Of a DNA stretch of 64,000 nucleotides, positions 25,643-39,646 are shown piece after piece; positions within the stretch are counted from its first letter, which is position 1, and every line of letters begins with the position of its first letter. Source of the DNA: Neodontobutis hainanensis. Taxonomy: Eukaryota > Chordata > Actinopteri > Gobiiformes > Odontobutidae. The stretch is taken from assembly GCA_024349245.1 (NCBI GenBank), contig JALDNG010000021.1, forward strand, positions 1,490,501 to 1,554,500, in the 5' to 3' direction. The position numbers and the translations under genes were made by a program. Under the pieces are notes generated by a model. The model made no database searches. It was given only the letters and a program-made list of their open reading frames with translations, and had not been told where the DNA came from.

Positions 25643-28600
25643 TCTGCAGGGGACGGTATAACGAGCAAACTCTTACAAAGCTAGCCTACATTCCATTTTG
25701 GAGAAAGGGTTGACACCACATTCCCAGCTTCACTCATTGATTGTGTATGTGTCGTTTTGTCTTGGCTGTGCTCCCAGGAAGCCAACTGTGGTCAAACAGA
25801 GGTAATTAAAAAGAGCAACGGGTAAAATACGAGTCACACCCACCTCATTTCCAGCCGCTATTCGATTGTACACTCGACGTATACACACTCGCAACATGTC
25901 TCCTACTGGCAGATACAGCTCATTGATTTTCATTGTTGCATCCATCCATCTTTCTGACAGTCACTCCTCCCTCCCATGACTCAACTCCCCCCTGTGTGTA
26001 CATTTGTATAGCACCGGCGTCCCGTTTGTTCAGCGCTGTCTCCACACCGTTGGGTTTTTGAATCAGGGACGAGCTGTTTTGTGACGGTTGACAGTTTGAC
26101 GGACAGGCAACCATTCTGTAAAGCATCTTCTCTGCACGAAAAAACTCTAGTCAAATCTGATTAAATAAGCCTGTAATGCAATAGAATGGGATAAACTTAC
26201 ACAAGTGGTTTACGGTGATTCTGATCAATACTTTCTTTAATATAAACGATCCATCAAGCAGCTAATGCACATTTTATCCTTTTCAGAAAGCCACAGAGGT
26301 TTGGTGCCAAAGAGATTCTCTTAAGAGCCCTTGGCTGTTAGGTTGTGTCTCTGATGGGGTTAGTTTTCATCTTTAGGGTGAGTCTATTGTTGTGATAATA
26401 CATCCATCATTTAGAACATATAGAAAATGTGTGGCTCTGTAACAATGTTAAGGTAAAAACAACATAAGAAAGTCAAGTAACTGTGAATGCATCTCTGAGG
26501 TCCCAGGAGTTTTGTGCTTCAATGGATTTGAAAAGTGTTTATTAACAAAGATAGTCTTGAGGACATTTTTCAGATCCAAGTAGACGGTTTACATTTTACA
26601 AAACAAAATGGTTTGTGGGTTTCAGATGAACAAAAACTGAGCATCTAAATTGCATATTTCATAGTTTTGCATAGTTATTGTCCTCAGATGTAGTTTTATG
26701 CATCATTATCCACTTTTTATCAATCAAAATGTATTGTATTTGCACATATTGAGAAAGCAAACATTGAACACCCTCTGGAAAGCTTTTTTTGAGAGCCTGA
26801 CTGCTAAACTAACTAAACTCTTTCATACAAATAATGACACTTAATATATTACCACAGTGTAAAACATGCACCAAAGGCTAAACCCCAGTCATTGCCCAAG
26901 GGCGCTTTAGGTTTTCCTAGCAGCACATGGTAATGGATGGGTTAAAAGCAGAATAATACATTTACAAAAACAAACAATCCATTAATATGACATGCCCATT
27001 TCAAACCCATTTATTAAAGGAGATTATCAGTCAGAAGAGTAAATGTATCCAGGCCTAAAAACAGTGTTGAGTCCAGACAGAGTCCAGACCAAGACTGAGT
27101 CAAGAACTGAGACCAATGACAAACACAAGACTAAAGGTGAACACTAAAAGAGACTATTTACTCTCACATTCCTTCACTATGGGCAGTTCACCTAAGCAAG
27201 CTTGTTTTGGGGATACAACCAGAGTCTCTCATTTGCATCTCATGGCGGCACTTAAACTTTTAAGATACATACCACAAAAAGGATCAGAACTGTGCCTCAA
27301 CCATAAAGCCCAACCAGAGAGTTCATATTCACAGGAGCACACTCACTAAAACTACCAGCTGTATTTTTTTTATCTACCTCTCAACAGCTGTTTACAATCT
27401 CTCCTCCACTCTGCCATTTCTTACACTCATCTTTTTTATAGCTCATCTTGCTCTTCTTGCTCCCCTCTGCTCCTCACTTCCTCTTTATTGTCGTTTTGTC
27501 GATCGGTTTCATGAGCTGTTCCTGTTTGATCAGCTGCTTAGTATTCCAGATGAACGTCTGTAATCTCTCCACACTCCTCTGTCTGTCTGTCTTTCCACAG
27601 ATTTTCGGCCGAGTCTAGTATTTCTCTGTCACTTTCTCATCTCTTCTCTCTCATTAGCTGCAGAGGTCAGTTTGATGAGCTGGATGTAAATGTCAGAAGT
27701 GTTTTCATCAGGAAGAGGTGGGCTTCAGAGCGAACATAACGATAGTGTGTTTAATAAAGCTCCAGGTGAAAATCAGAGCGGTTTCTCGTGGATAACAGGT
27801 CTTCCTAGAGGCTTTGATCACTAATAACTGTGTACGTCCATCAGAACCAAAAGAAACCTCACTACAACCGTTAACAGAGCCTATGTTGAAAGGTAAAGCA
27901 GAAATATTAAAAGCATTGATATTGAACAACAATGTGTTCTCATTTTAAGAAGATATAAACCAATCTAGTCAATCTCATTGTAGTTCTTTCTTGATGAAGA
28001 TGTAAGAACATTTTCAGTTAAGGTTAAAGAAAGGTAGTAATTGTGGAAAATATGATTAATAAAGAACATCTAAATTCAGTTCAGTCTAAAGTTAAACCTG
28101 GGTTCATAATTTGGGTGAAAATGGAACAAATGAAATCTCTGTCCAAAGGAAAATGAAACTGAATTTAATTTCCCTGAAAGCTTGGTACCAATCTAAATCT
28201 AGTGATTGTTGATGCTCCTGGGCCTTAGCTTCATATATGAATTAGTGCATGTTCAGCCTGGATTCCCATTACATAGTAAAGTAGATAGAACCCTAAAGAG
28301 GACAGAAAACCCAATAAGAAAAGCCAAGGTCTCTTGACACAAGCGTTCTATGACTGGCTACACAAATCGAGCAAGTGGTCTGACCAATCAGAGATATCTG
28401 GCCCTGAAGGAGGCATAACAAAGAATAGTAACCCAATATAAAACATTTAAGCAACTTTATCACCTATTACACCTTGAAATCCAAACATTGTCCTTAACAA
28501 GGCTTCATTTAATGTCAATATCTTCTTTTCTTGGGGTTAGTCCAATTAACTCACACTAATTGTGTGAGAAATCGTTGACGTCCTGTAGCAGAGCGGTAAA

Positions 28601-30227
28601 GATGAGTCACTTCCTGTGTGCAGTCACATGACCAGGCACGCCTCTCTGTGTGAAAAATGCTTAAACAGCAAACAGCCGTGAGCGCAGAGCGAGAGGAGAC
28701 AGCTCCGGTGGGAAAACTGAGGCGTCGCCAACGGCAACCGCTGTATTCCCTCAGCGTTTCCTCATCTCTGGACACCAACAACCATCTGCTGTGGTTTACT
28801 GGAGTTCTCTTTTTATGTGTGCGCTGGAGCAATGCAAACGTAGCAGACAGTGTTAGCTTCAGAGTTTATGTTTCCACCTTTACAATTTTTGTAACATTAA
28901 TTATAACAACTTTGAATGGCAATAGCCTCTAAAACATAATGAGGCTAAATGGGGAGATATTACTTAATGTAAGCCTCAATAACAGGGACTATTTAAATAA
29001 TGAATCGAGGAAACAGAGACTACTCTCTACTCTCATTAAAAATGTGAACTCCCTGCCTGCTTGGTTCAAAGACACATAACAATAAATCATTTTCTGAGAG
29101 CTAAAATATAAGAAATATTTACTCCATTGACCTGACAGTGTCTGATCTCAGTTCCACGTCACTTCACTTTGTTTCTTTCGGGGAAACTTATTAACTCGGT
29201 TCGCAGCATCACTTTGAGGACTTCACCCTGTGACCTTAACCCGTGGGCTGCTGTCGCCCTGAGTTTTGGCTGCAGGCACACACCACACACACACATTCAC
29301 AGCAGCAGTGTTATCTTCACTGTGAGCAAAAACCAGCAGAAATGGGAACATTGTGACCCGTGGCTTGAATCACTCTATGGGCACTTACTTACAACTGCGA
29401 GGGATTATGGGAAATTGGGACATTTTATTGTTTCTGCTTCAATTCTCTCTTTATCTGCCCTGTTTCTCCTCTAGGTCCTTTAAGCCTCTCACCTTCCAGC
29501 TTCACTGTCCTTTCCTCAATCCCTCTTTAATACTTTCCTCTTAGCAACAACAGACACTTTCTTTTGTAATTGTTGTCTCCTGGGTCTTTCTGCATAAGTC
29601 GTATAATGTGACTACAATAAAAAACGTCTGTGTAGGGCAATGTGTTTCAAATGATGGGTTTTAAAATGACACATTCAATTTTAAGTGTTTAGTTTTCTTA
29701 GTGTGCTGATGAAATGTTGAAATGTGGACAAAAGTAGTTTTCATTATGCCCTAATGCAGTAGTTTTATCGTGCTTTAAAGCTTTAGAGAATATGACATAT
29801 ATGACATATGCTGGACCAATGTACCACTCCTGTCCCGTCTTGAATCTGAGGTAAATAAATCATAAATCAACAAATGCATTACCAGTTGTAGCCACATTGA
29901 CTGTTCAAAAGTCTTTTTAAATCCATCTAACATTTTGATTCCCATGGTTATAATTAGCTTTGAAAAGACCCCTATATGTTCCTTTCCATGACGTGAGCCT
30001 CGGACCCTTTTTATGCTCAACAAGTAACAGCAAAAAGGTGAGTCCATGTTCTCTTTTACACAAGCCACTCAGACAAAAAAGTCAAAAGGAATAAACAATG
30101 CAGACAACACATAAGATGTAATGTGGTCTTATGCAAAAAGGTTTTTCGCAGAGAAAGTGAGCATTCATGTTTACCTGGTAACTTTTACCTGGAACTATTG
30201 TAAGATTGCAAACATTATACAATTTTT
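25643..30227. other. intron sequence, simple-sequence patches
   Basis: 27060-27135 is rich in GAGTCCAGAC and AAGACTGAG words. 27360-27660 is pyrimidine-rich on the plus strand. 29276-29305 is a short CA-rich run. No gene recognised. Confidence 0.4.
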
Positions 30228-30420
30228 CATTTACCTGACGCTTTTATCCAAAGCGACTTACATCGTTCTACAGTAATTACTAGTGTTACAGCCACTGGAG
30301 GCAAGGGGGGTTAAGTTTCTTGCCCAAGGACACAACGGCAGTATGAACTGTGGGGAGAGCGGGAATCAAACTGCCTACCTTCCGATTGAAGGACTACTGC
30401 TCTACCCACTGAGCTACATG
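30228..30420 (-). mobile_element. tRNA-derived SINE with UnaL2-type 3' stem-loop
   Basis: Minus-strand copy of the SINE at 12549. The head is GTAGCTCAGTGGGTAGAGCA with B box GTTTGATTCCC; the body is TGTGTCCTTGGGCAAGAAAC and TTGCCTCCAGTGG; the 3' hairpin CGCTTTGGATAAAAGCG is at 30239-30255. The A and B boxes are better preserved than in the 12549 copy. Confidence 0.85.
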
Positions 30421-32030
30421 TTGAATTAGAGCTGTAAAAGACTACCTCAATGTGCCTTTGTGCTCGTTTTGATGCCTTTTCCGAAATCAGAAGGGCAAAG
30501 TTTATTGGCTAACTCAAGTGTCACTCACTCACTTGTTTGTATGTCCTCTCCCATAACTATCCTCATTTAATTTACCCACAAACAACTTACAAACATCTAC
30601 TATTGTCACAACTCATCCTTGGCCGTGTTATTGTTTTATGATGTATCAAAGATCATTGTCTCCGACCGGCTTGTCCCTCACTAGACCAGTCTTTGCTTGT
30701 TTTTGAGCTTTGTTTTCCATCATACAACGGACACATCATAACCACTTATCCTTCATTATTTTGACTGTCTAACTTAAAAGAAATCCAATAATTTGGATTG
30801 TAGTTGTCTTTGGTCTATTTTTGTCATTGCCCCGAGCCATGTTGTGACATTATGTACTTTTTTTTTCTTTCTCTCCACACAGAGTTGTTGAGGCTGAAAA
30901 AGCACAGAGACACTTTAAATAAATAGTACCACGATTGGGTCAGGAAAATAATGATTTTATAAATGTAAAAACTTTTAATCTGAGTTTTCTTTAGGGATTC
31001 TCTGATGACATTGACTCTTCTGACTTTTTACCACTGCTCTACAATTCCTCGATACTGTTTAACCGGTTCAAAGACTATCACTGAACAGTACTCTGAAGAA
31101 CGACTCACTGCACGTCTCAGTCTTGCCTTGTTTCTTATACTTCTTTATATTAACAACATTTTTCATTCGCTCCACATTTTGTGAGGCGTATAAATTTGTG
31201 TTTGCCGCTGGAAGAAAGCGGACGGGCTTGTACTTGATGAAGCACCTGTTTGTGTTGTTCTAATTGGATTTTGTGGGATTATGGGATTGTGTTTAAAAGA
31301 CTCTCAGGCGTTTCAGGTCAGCGCCTTTACATTAACCTGAGCTGAACTCTTACTGACTGCACGGATCACTGGAGACACGAGCACTCAGACGGACATTAAC
31401 ATAATTAGCCTTTTTTCAGTGAAAGTAACAGACAGACCTTAATAAAAGGGACTGTAAAAACAATGGAGCAATGCAATGAGGGCTGACAGGAAATGAGGCT
31501 TATTGCTTATGCGGACCCCTTACTTCCAAAAATGTAATTGAGAACTCACTGTTTGATTCAAATGCATGACATATGGTAGTAATGGAAGTCAGGATATAAA
31601 GGAACTGGAAAGACTGGTCATTAATGTAAAATATTGCATTGATTCTTCATTCTGTCCCAGCCAACAACAATTGCAAGGTCCATCTGATGGAGGACAAGGG
31701 GGCTGTTGTTGACCACCTGGGCCATAACAGTGAATGGTGTTCTAACTTAAAACTTTTTAAATTGTTAAATGATGATGTTTTCCTCTACTTTTAGAGGTCA
31801 TGGGGTAGCATCACTTACAGACAGACCATTCATTCACAATGTGCAATTCAGATTCACAAACTCAAAAAAACACATGCATGTCTTTAGATGTCGGGAGAAG
31901 TCTCAGTAGAGAAGCCACAATGACAAGGATTTTGTCAATTAAAATGTGCAATTACACGTTGAACTTAATACTAAAGCGCATTAGTGCATGCTAGTTTGTA
32001 CTAAAGGGCAGTAACAAAGTATTTTATTTT
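30421..32030. other. intron sequence, nothing recognised
   Basis: No gene or repeat recognised. Confidence 0.4.
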
Positions 32031-32085
32031 ATTATTTATTTAACGAGGTAGGCCAATTGAGAACCATTTCTTATTTCCAATGAAC
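32031..32085. repeat. fragment of a dispersed fish repeat
   Basis: TTTATTTAACGAGGTAGGCC followed by AATTGAGAACCATTTCTTAT resembles a phrase common in fish interspersed repeats (TTTAACCAGGTAGGCCAGTTGAGAAC type), from memory of the pattern. The family was not identified. Confidence 0.4.
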
Positions 32086-34039
32086 TTGTTTAGTCCTGTC
32101 ATGCGAGACATTGAGTTTTAGAGCAACTGACACCTTAACCAAGTCGATGTTTCTTGGTTTCAGCTCTGCGAGAACCTAATTTACAAAAGCAGTGTGCAGT
32201 ACCTCCACAGTCGGCCCATGACTTGACTGTGACTGAAGTCCACTGCACACAGCCCTTCTCACGCTTCATTGTGACTGGTTAAATCTGTCTATCACTCAGC
32301 CACAGCATGACGCAGACCAACCAATAGAGTGAGCAGGAAGGAAAGAACAAAGTAAATGCATCTGCACCAAATAGAAATGCACCAATAATATGATACGGCA
32401 GGATATGAAGCACAGGCTTGAGCTTGCATACAAGTTTGACTGGATGCCTAAAGAGCAGTCCCTACAGTAGCTAAAGCATTGAATAATACAATATTAGTGA
32501 AGTGCTGAAACAAGTAAATGTTAGTGTAAACGCACATACAGCTTAGATGGGAAACACTGAGCACACTGCTGATGAAATATTCGAGGGCAGTATCTCATCT
32601 ATTCCTCACAACAAACACTGATGTTAGTATTCCACTCGTTTTGAGATAGTACCTCCTGAACTTGTTTACAGTGCAGTTGGCTTCATGAAATCAGTCTGTC
32701 AACGTTAAGGGCTTTACATGTCTCTTATGCTTCACAGTGAGGTAATGTCAACAGGCATTGCTGACATGTTTTTTTGTGTCTTTGTGAACCTTTTTGCAAA
32801 CATGACTGAGTACAGCTGAAAACAAGTTGGAAAAAATATTGTGAAATATTAATGTGTCTGGAGAGCAAAAGGAGATGAGAGCAGAGCAGCCCACAACTCC
32901 TGAGGTTTGGTCCCAGAAGAGAAGGTAGAGGTGAGAAATGACCAAAAGACAAAGTATAATACAAGGAAAAGGGCAAGAAATCTCCACACTGCAACAACAA
33001 AGACATACTGTACAACATGACCTTAAATCATCAAATATAACTCCAAAAAAGAGCACAAATCTAGACAAAGGTCACTGAGAATCTATTGTATTTTGGGATT
33101 TGCACTTTGACATTAATGTCCTTTTAATAAAGACAGAAAGGCGTCATATTCAGGAGCTCTTTAATAAAGTGTTGTAGAAGTGTCAAAACTTAATATCTGT
33201 CAGAAGTGACCGGTTATGATCTATGCTAATAGGATATTAGATAAAGAGTAGGAAAGGGCATATCAATACTGTATTGATACTCTGATATATTTTTTTTAAT
33301 ATTGCGAAGCTATGGTTAATTAAGATTCACCTGAACATGCAGGTCTGAGAGAGCCCACAGTTATAGTCACTACCGAGGCCTGTTGCTGGATTTGTTGCTG
33401 TTTGCACTTCATCAGTGACATGGAACTATGTGTTGTATATTAGGATGTTGAAAATACAGGGACAATATTGTTGGTACAAATATTTTCTTATAGAAAAGCA
33501 GCTTATGCATCACAATGTTAAGTGGTGAATACATCATCAATATGATAACTACCACATTTAAATTCTATGAATACAGCATGTTTTCATAAAGGGTAAAGAC
33601 TTTTCATATTTACACAAGAATCATTGGGCCTGTCATATATGCATAAATATAATACATTTAATGAAAACAGGTGATAATGTAACAGGACTTTTTTGTGTAA
33701 TGTTATGTGTAATGTATAGATGTAGGTTATTTTTGAGATTATCATTGTATAAATATGCAGAGACTCAAGGAAGAATAGCTTCTGACTGTTACAGGAGCTA
33801 ATGGGGGTCTAAACAAACACACAAACTGAATTTCAATTTGAATGATCTGAAAACTTAAATGAAAAGTAAAAAATAAAAACTTTTAAAACTTGCTTTTTCT
33901 AGGTTTGAGGGTTTGTTCAGAAACAATCATCACTTGTTTGGGTCCGTCTCCTCTCTTTGTCTTTTCTGCAGCTCTGAGTTCTCTTTGCGATGGGTTTTAT
34001 ACAAGCATCTCCCATGGAACCTCCTAAATGGTTGTTGCG
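32086..34039. other. intron sequence, nothing recognised
   Basis: No gene or repeat recognised; short AT-rich runs only. Confidence 0.4.
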
Positions 34040-34318
34040 TAAGGGCGCCTCCATACACCAAAATACAGTGAAATACGGTGATATACCGCTGTCCACCAGA
34101 AGGCAGGCTCCAAAAGTGGAAATATAAGGTGAAACCCAAAGGCGACTTTACGTTTTTTTAAGTTTTTACTACGTGACAACTCTGGGGATTTTTGATTATT
34201 ACTTATCCGTTTACGCTATCTAAAACTATTGTTTTACTATGGATTAAAAGCCAAAAATCCCAGATGTAACGACCATTTTATTGCCTAATCGTAACGACAA
34301 TATCAGTGAATAGGGGAT
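34040..34318 (+). repeat. dispersed repeat, copy B
   Basis: Second copy of the repeat at 16816-17125, with the same block order and orientation but lacking about 50 internal bases. Both copies end near ATGTCAGTGAAT / ATATCAGTGAAT. Confidence 0.7.
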
Positions 34319-35084
34319 CAATGGATGGATATCATCCAAATTTATACTATCTATGGTTTTATATGTGCCTTCTATATGTTCACCTCCAAATGAAACTCCT
34401 CTGTCACTGCCTTCCAGGACGGACTCTGGTAGTCACGGCACTGGGATGGATAGTATCGTTCTTCAGAACAATCCTAACCATTCTCCTCAGACATTTGAAG
34501 ATACATGCACTGTCCTGCTGACATGCTCCAAAAGAAGATTTGGTCCAGTTACTAGCCGTACTTTTTTGCCACAAAACAGTATTATCGAGAATCCAAAAAA
34601 TCTTTATTTGTCTTTACAATAATCTGCAATTACATAATTTTGTATCTACAATGGATTGTCTGTTTTCAATTAAACACTCTCCTTTCACACTGACAGTAGG
34701 TTTTGAGACTGAATAGAAGCGTATTTGTATTCTCCGCTGCCCTGAGTCTGAAGCAGTGCTGTCAGTCAAACTCCATTGAAAAGCCTGACATTGAGGCAGT
34801 AACATCAAATCTGACATTTTGTTTTCTTTTTTCTGCCTCGTGTCTATCTCTTACTCTCTCCGCGGCCTTCCGCTTGTTCCCCTGTGCTGTGAACGTCTCT
34901 GGTTGAAATTGGAGGCATTGGAGAGATGTCTACAGCTGACAGACAACAATATTTCTGTCTGGACGTACTCAGTGAGGTTTAGGGCTGTATTACACTGTAC
35001 ACTGACAGAGCAGAAGAATAGCAACGTCACTACAGACTCACAGAATGACATTTAGCATGTTTAATCTGGGTTCTGCATACAAAC

Positions 35085-35192
35085 CTAATTCCCCCAAAAA
35101 ACTGAGATATTTTACCATTTCATCATAAATTATAGCTCATTTTGAATTTGATGCCAGCAACACATTTCAAAAAAGGGACAGGAACAACATGC
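35085..35192. repeat. fragment of a dispersed fish repeat
   Basis: The stretch ending TTTGAATTTGATGCCAGCAA, CACATTTCAAAAAAGGGACA, GGAACAAC matches a phrase I recognise from abundant teleost interspersed elements (ATGCCAGCAACA..TTGGGACAGG type). The family was not named. Confidence 0.45.
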
Positions 35193-38100
35193 GTCTAGAG
35201 CAGAAACCTCGTACTCTTTGAACTTTACTGCCGTTAATAATGAGCGCAAGAATCATCATCTTTGTGAAGACCTCGGCTCATTTGTTTGTAAGCTTTGTCT
35301 TAGCTCCGTCAATTCCCCGCTCTTCCCTCCGCCGCTTCTTTGGACAGTCACAGAACTATTCATGAGATGTTTGAACATTAACAACACAGCCGTTTTGTGT
35401 CAACAAAGAGATGGGGATAAAGTGTGTTTGAAATAACCCTGATTATGTCCAGACTGAATGTGTGAAAGTTGCTAATTATGGGTATGTCCCATCTTCAGAC
35501 TTGGGTTTGTATTTATTGCTGGTTATTCAGGTGAGTTTTCTATTCCTTGCCATTCCCTGATACACTGTAGAGAAAGACAGAGTGAAAGAGCCAGAGACCT
35601 AAGAGACTTTCAAAGTTCATGGTAAGTATTGGACACACTTCTGACGGTTCATAAAGTCAAACCTAAGGCTAGAGTCACGACCAGAAGAGGGTTGAAGAAG
35701 ATGGTACTTAATACAACCTGTAAAAGGGAAAAAGTGTAAGTCACATCTGCCAAAGCACAAACAAAGAGGAAACATAACATTGATAATAAGACATTGGAAG
35801 ATTTAATGAATATAAGATAAAACTATTTTGTTTTAACTGAGAGACATTGCCTTCCTTCTAAAAAATGGCCCTAAATCAGTCTGAATTATCCAGTCTTTAT
35901 GACAGATGTTGTATAAAGCTTTAAAATGCTACTGTTTCCTTCTGTGCTGGAGATAAAACAAAGCAAAGTTCAGAGCTGAACAGCATTAGATCTGAGCACA
36001 GGCTTTAAACAGTGGATCTATCGGTGATTGATTTATTCGGCCAGTTCCCTCAAAGCCTCATTCCTCAAACTACAAACAGGAGTGAGCCCATCAGGCACGA
36101 GCATTAATCCCCAACACAAATGCAGAGCAAAGAATCAGGCTTAAGCACTAGTATTGTGCACAGTTTATTTGTTTTATACCTGAAAATTTTAAGAGTGAGC
36201 TGCTTTTCAAAATGGAAATGTTAACATGTCCCTTTTAAAACCATGTTTCCCAAAAAATTTTAAAATGCTTACACATAGTGTGTATTTCATAAAGCTTCAT
36301 AAGTTCAGTACCTGGTCTTATAAGCTGAAGTAAATAATGTTGGTTGAGATTTGGATCAGTCCAATAGAAAAACACACAATACAAGTCCATTCACAGTTTG
36401 TTACTGAAAAAATAAAAAAACATTTAAGAAAGCTTGAAACATGCAATAGTAGCTGTATTCCTCAGCCACAATTTTGGCCCAAATGTTTCTGTTTCTTTCT
36501 TCTGTCTTCCCACACATTACATTATTATGCAAAACAAGATCACAATTTCCACAAATGCCTCCTTTGTCGAACTTGAAGCGAGTTTCAAAGACTCTGGGCC
36601 AAACGCTGGAGTCAGAATTAAAGTCTGCGTGAACTAAGCGTCTGCTCAGTGACTGGTGTTACATCAGATCCTTGTCATGTTTTATTTGAGGAATATGAAC
36701 TTATGCAGTGTAATAGCTGTCTTCAGGTTTGCCCTAACAGGCTTGGTTTATTTCACAATCCACTACATTGTTAACAAAAAAAATAAATAAATAAATAAAA
36801 AGGACACAGCGGGACTGGAACGAGGTGCAATTAGGCAGAAAATACAGCCGAGTGGTTCAAGCTGAGATTTAGGGCCAGCGCTGCTCAGAGGCTCATTGGA
36901 CTGATGGAGTTGGACTGGTGGGTTAGAAACACTCAGGAGCTGGGGCTGTCTGTGTGGTTTGTGTCAGAGACCAGTATCGTTTCCTACAATACCACTGAAG
37001 TCAGGTCTGAATATGCCATGATACATTCAGACTAGTCTATTCTTAAAGCAGCAAGAAAGAAGTGTCCAACACCTCTTTCACATTGACCAAGCTCCATGCT
37101 GGTTCACACTCCCAAACCTAATTATAAACCAAACAAAATGTTCACACCTAGAATGACCTGGTTCTGAGCCTGAAAAGTTGGTTCTGAGCCTGAACAAAAC
37201 ATTAGTTGGGTACATATTACAAACATCATTGCCATGTTGTTAAATTGGCTCATTCAACTGCTGATTTATTTTTATTTTTTTTGGATATTTATTAACTGCA
37301 CTGTTTATGATCACATGCAGCTACCAGTTATATTTGGTTTCACAAACTAAATATATAGCGGTAGTTCACAAGCAATTATTTTTACAGACCATTGATTTCA
37401 TGAGCATTATTGCCATCTGAACTGATTGAAAAACAATGACTTGTGCTGTACCATGTTGCTGATTGGTTTAAGAGAGAGCTCTAAAGGTTCCCAGTCTTCA
37501 GAAACAAACCAGAGACAAAAACTAAACACTGCTCAGAAATGCCTGGACATGCTGAGTGTGCTTTGTTTGTTTGCTTTTTTGTTCTAGAATGTTTCACAAT
37601 GCTATGTCTGTGAACGTTTTAATTTACCCATCTCGAACTTCATCGTCTGACAAAGCTCTCGGGATGTGAGGTTAAACATCTTGAGGCTATACGTCTAAAG
37701 GAATCTAAGAAAGTTCTTTTTATTGTGTTTATGCAGGTCAACACATAAATAATGCCAGGGCCTGTAGTACAAAGCTGGATTATGAGGTTAGTAAGATAAA
37801 TTCAGGTTAATCCTGGGTTTTTTAGTATCGCAAAGTTCCCTTTCTCTCAAGGGAGATCCCAACGGTATGTGGTAAAAACTGCAGCCAACTTGTTCCTTAA
37901 CATATTAACTTCAAGACAAATGAAAAAAGCACACCCCAATGAACAAACAGTGACAAGAAATGAGCTGCTAGTGTTAAAAGGAACAGTATATATTTTTCTA
38001 CGAAATGCATAAACACAATGACCTGTGTAAGACCAAATGCAGTCAATCTATTTAAAAAACTGTCCAATAACTGAATTTAGTGAAGAGAAATTGAGCAGAA

Positions 38101-39614
38101 CCTTAACTGCCTTGAATCCCGATTTAGTTCCTCTCTGTGTTTAAGTCTGGAGGCTAGAGTGTCCTCACCGTGGCGGGGTTTTCCTCTCAAAAACACAAAA
38201 CGCACTGAGGAAAATTCAGAGAGACAGATCAGAGCGAGCGCTGTGACCAAACACTATACAATCCACAGCCAACCAGTCTTTGAAAATAAAGTTCACACAG
38301 TGGTCGAGCATGTTGTCTGAAGGTGTTTGTTCGAACCAAAGGAAAGTGGAGTTGCACCTGCAGGGTACATGTTAATAACATGCACCACTGAAGCAAACTC
38401 CCGCTGAGATAAACCAATAAAGCCCGCACAGGCCGCAGTCTATGTTCTGGCCTAGATTACAGCATCTATCTGCATCCATCTACAGCCATCCGTTCATCTG
38501 TCCATCAGCACCACACTACATACAGACTCCAGTCACATGAAGGCAAAGACATGTTCGTCACAGTTCATTTTATCTGCCAATAGTGTTTTATAAAGCATCC
38601 ATCTTCCTTCCCATCTTTTGTCAAATCCAGCAGAAAACCTAGTTGGTCTATTGCGCTAGAAAATACCTTTTTCTTGTATCATCCCTTTTTATCCATACGG
38701 TAAGTCTCATTCTCCTTTTTAGTCTCTTCACTCTTTTCCTAAACCAGAGGCTATACTCTCTGCATGTCATCTTTACAAAGCTCCTAATGCTACTCCGGGG
38801 AACAGAAAGGAGACTTTAGTTAGGAGATATGAGCGAGGATACTGGAACATCCAACAGTGAAGTTACAGTATACTTTTGAAAGAGGAAGAGATAAAAACCT
38901 GCACATTCACAGTTTGTTTGCACTAATAAAGTTATTGGCTATAGTTCAAACTTTAAACTATAGGCAAAAGAAATGTGTTTTTATTAAACACAGGTGAGCT
39001 CCAAAAGTGCCCCGTGTTCTAATGTTGCCCTTGGGAAAAAAAATCATTCCCCGCCCCTGGGCTAGACAATCATCATGAATTTTTCATTTTGATGTTATGT
39101 TTGCTGGAGAGCCAGATGTCTAAATGTGTAAATGTCATCAAAAAAGATGTCCCATTGCTCTTAGCTCATCTCCACTCATTTCTTTGTCCTCTCATGTCTC
39201 TTCTTTGTGTCTCCTTTGTGGGAAACTAAAACGTGAGTAGAGGAGGCTAGTGAGGCACATGTGGATGCCAGTAACTGAAATAAAAACTGCCCATAGAATG
39301 GCAATGATTCTCTGTTGGACAAACAAGTCCAATGTACAATCTGAGGTTTTTGCTTCTAATGTTTTACCACATTTAGTCCAATCCATAGTAAATCACTGGG
39401 ACAACTCTATTAATATTGTCTCTATTTTTCTTGATAATCAGGCCAATTTATAACCAATTATTAAAATATCAGGTGTGTTACCAACTAATCTTCTCCTTTT
39501 GACCATTCAAAGTTTCAGTCTTTGCCTCCATTGATTTGGTCAGTTAATGGTGATTTATTTCAAATTGGTCTTCAGATTATTATATGGTTAAATAAAGGTT
39601 AAATAAATAAAAAA
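35193..39614. other. intron sequence, short simple repeats
   Basis: An AAAT microsatellite at 36778-36800 and a local duplication of GTTCTGAGCCTGAA at about 37160-37195. No gene recognised. Confidence 0.4.
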
Positions 39615-39646
39615 TATTATTGGTGGTATATATTATTGGTGGTATA
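39615..39646 (+). repeat. perfect 16-bp tandem duplication
   Basis: TATTATTGGTGGTATA occurs twice back to back. Confidence 0.9.
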
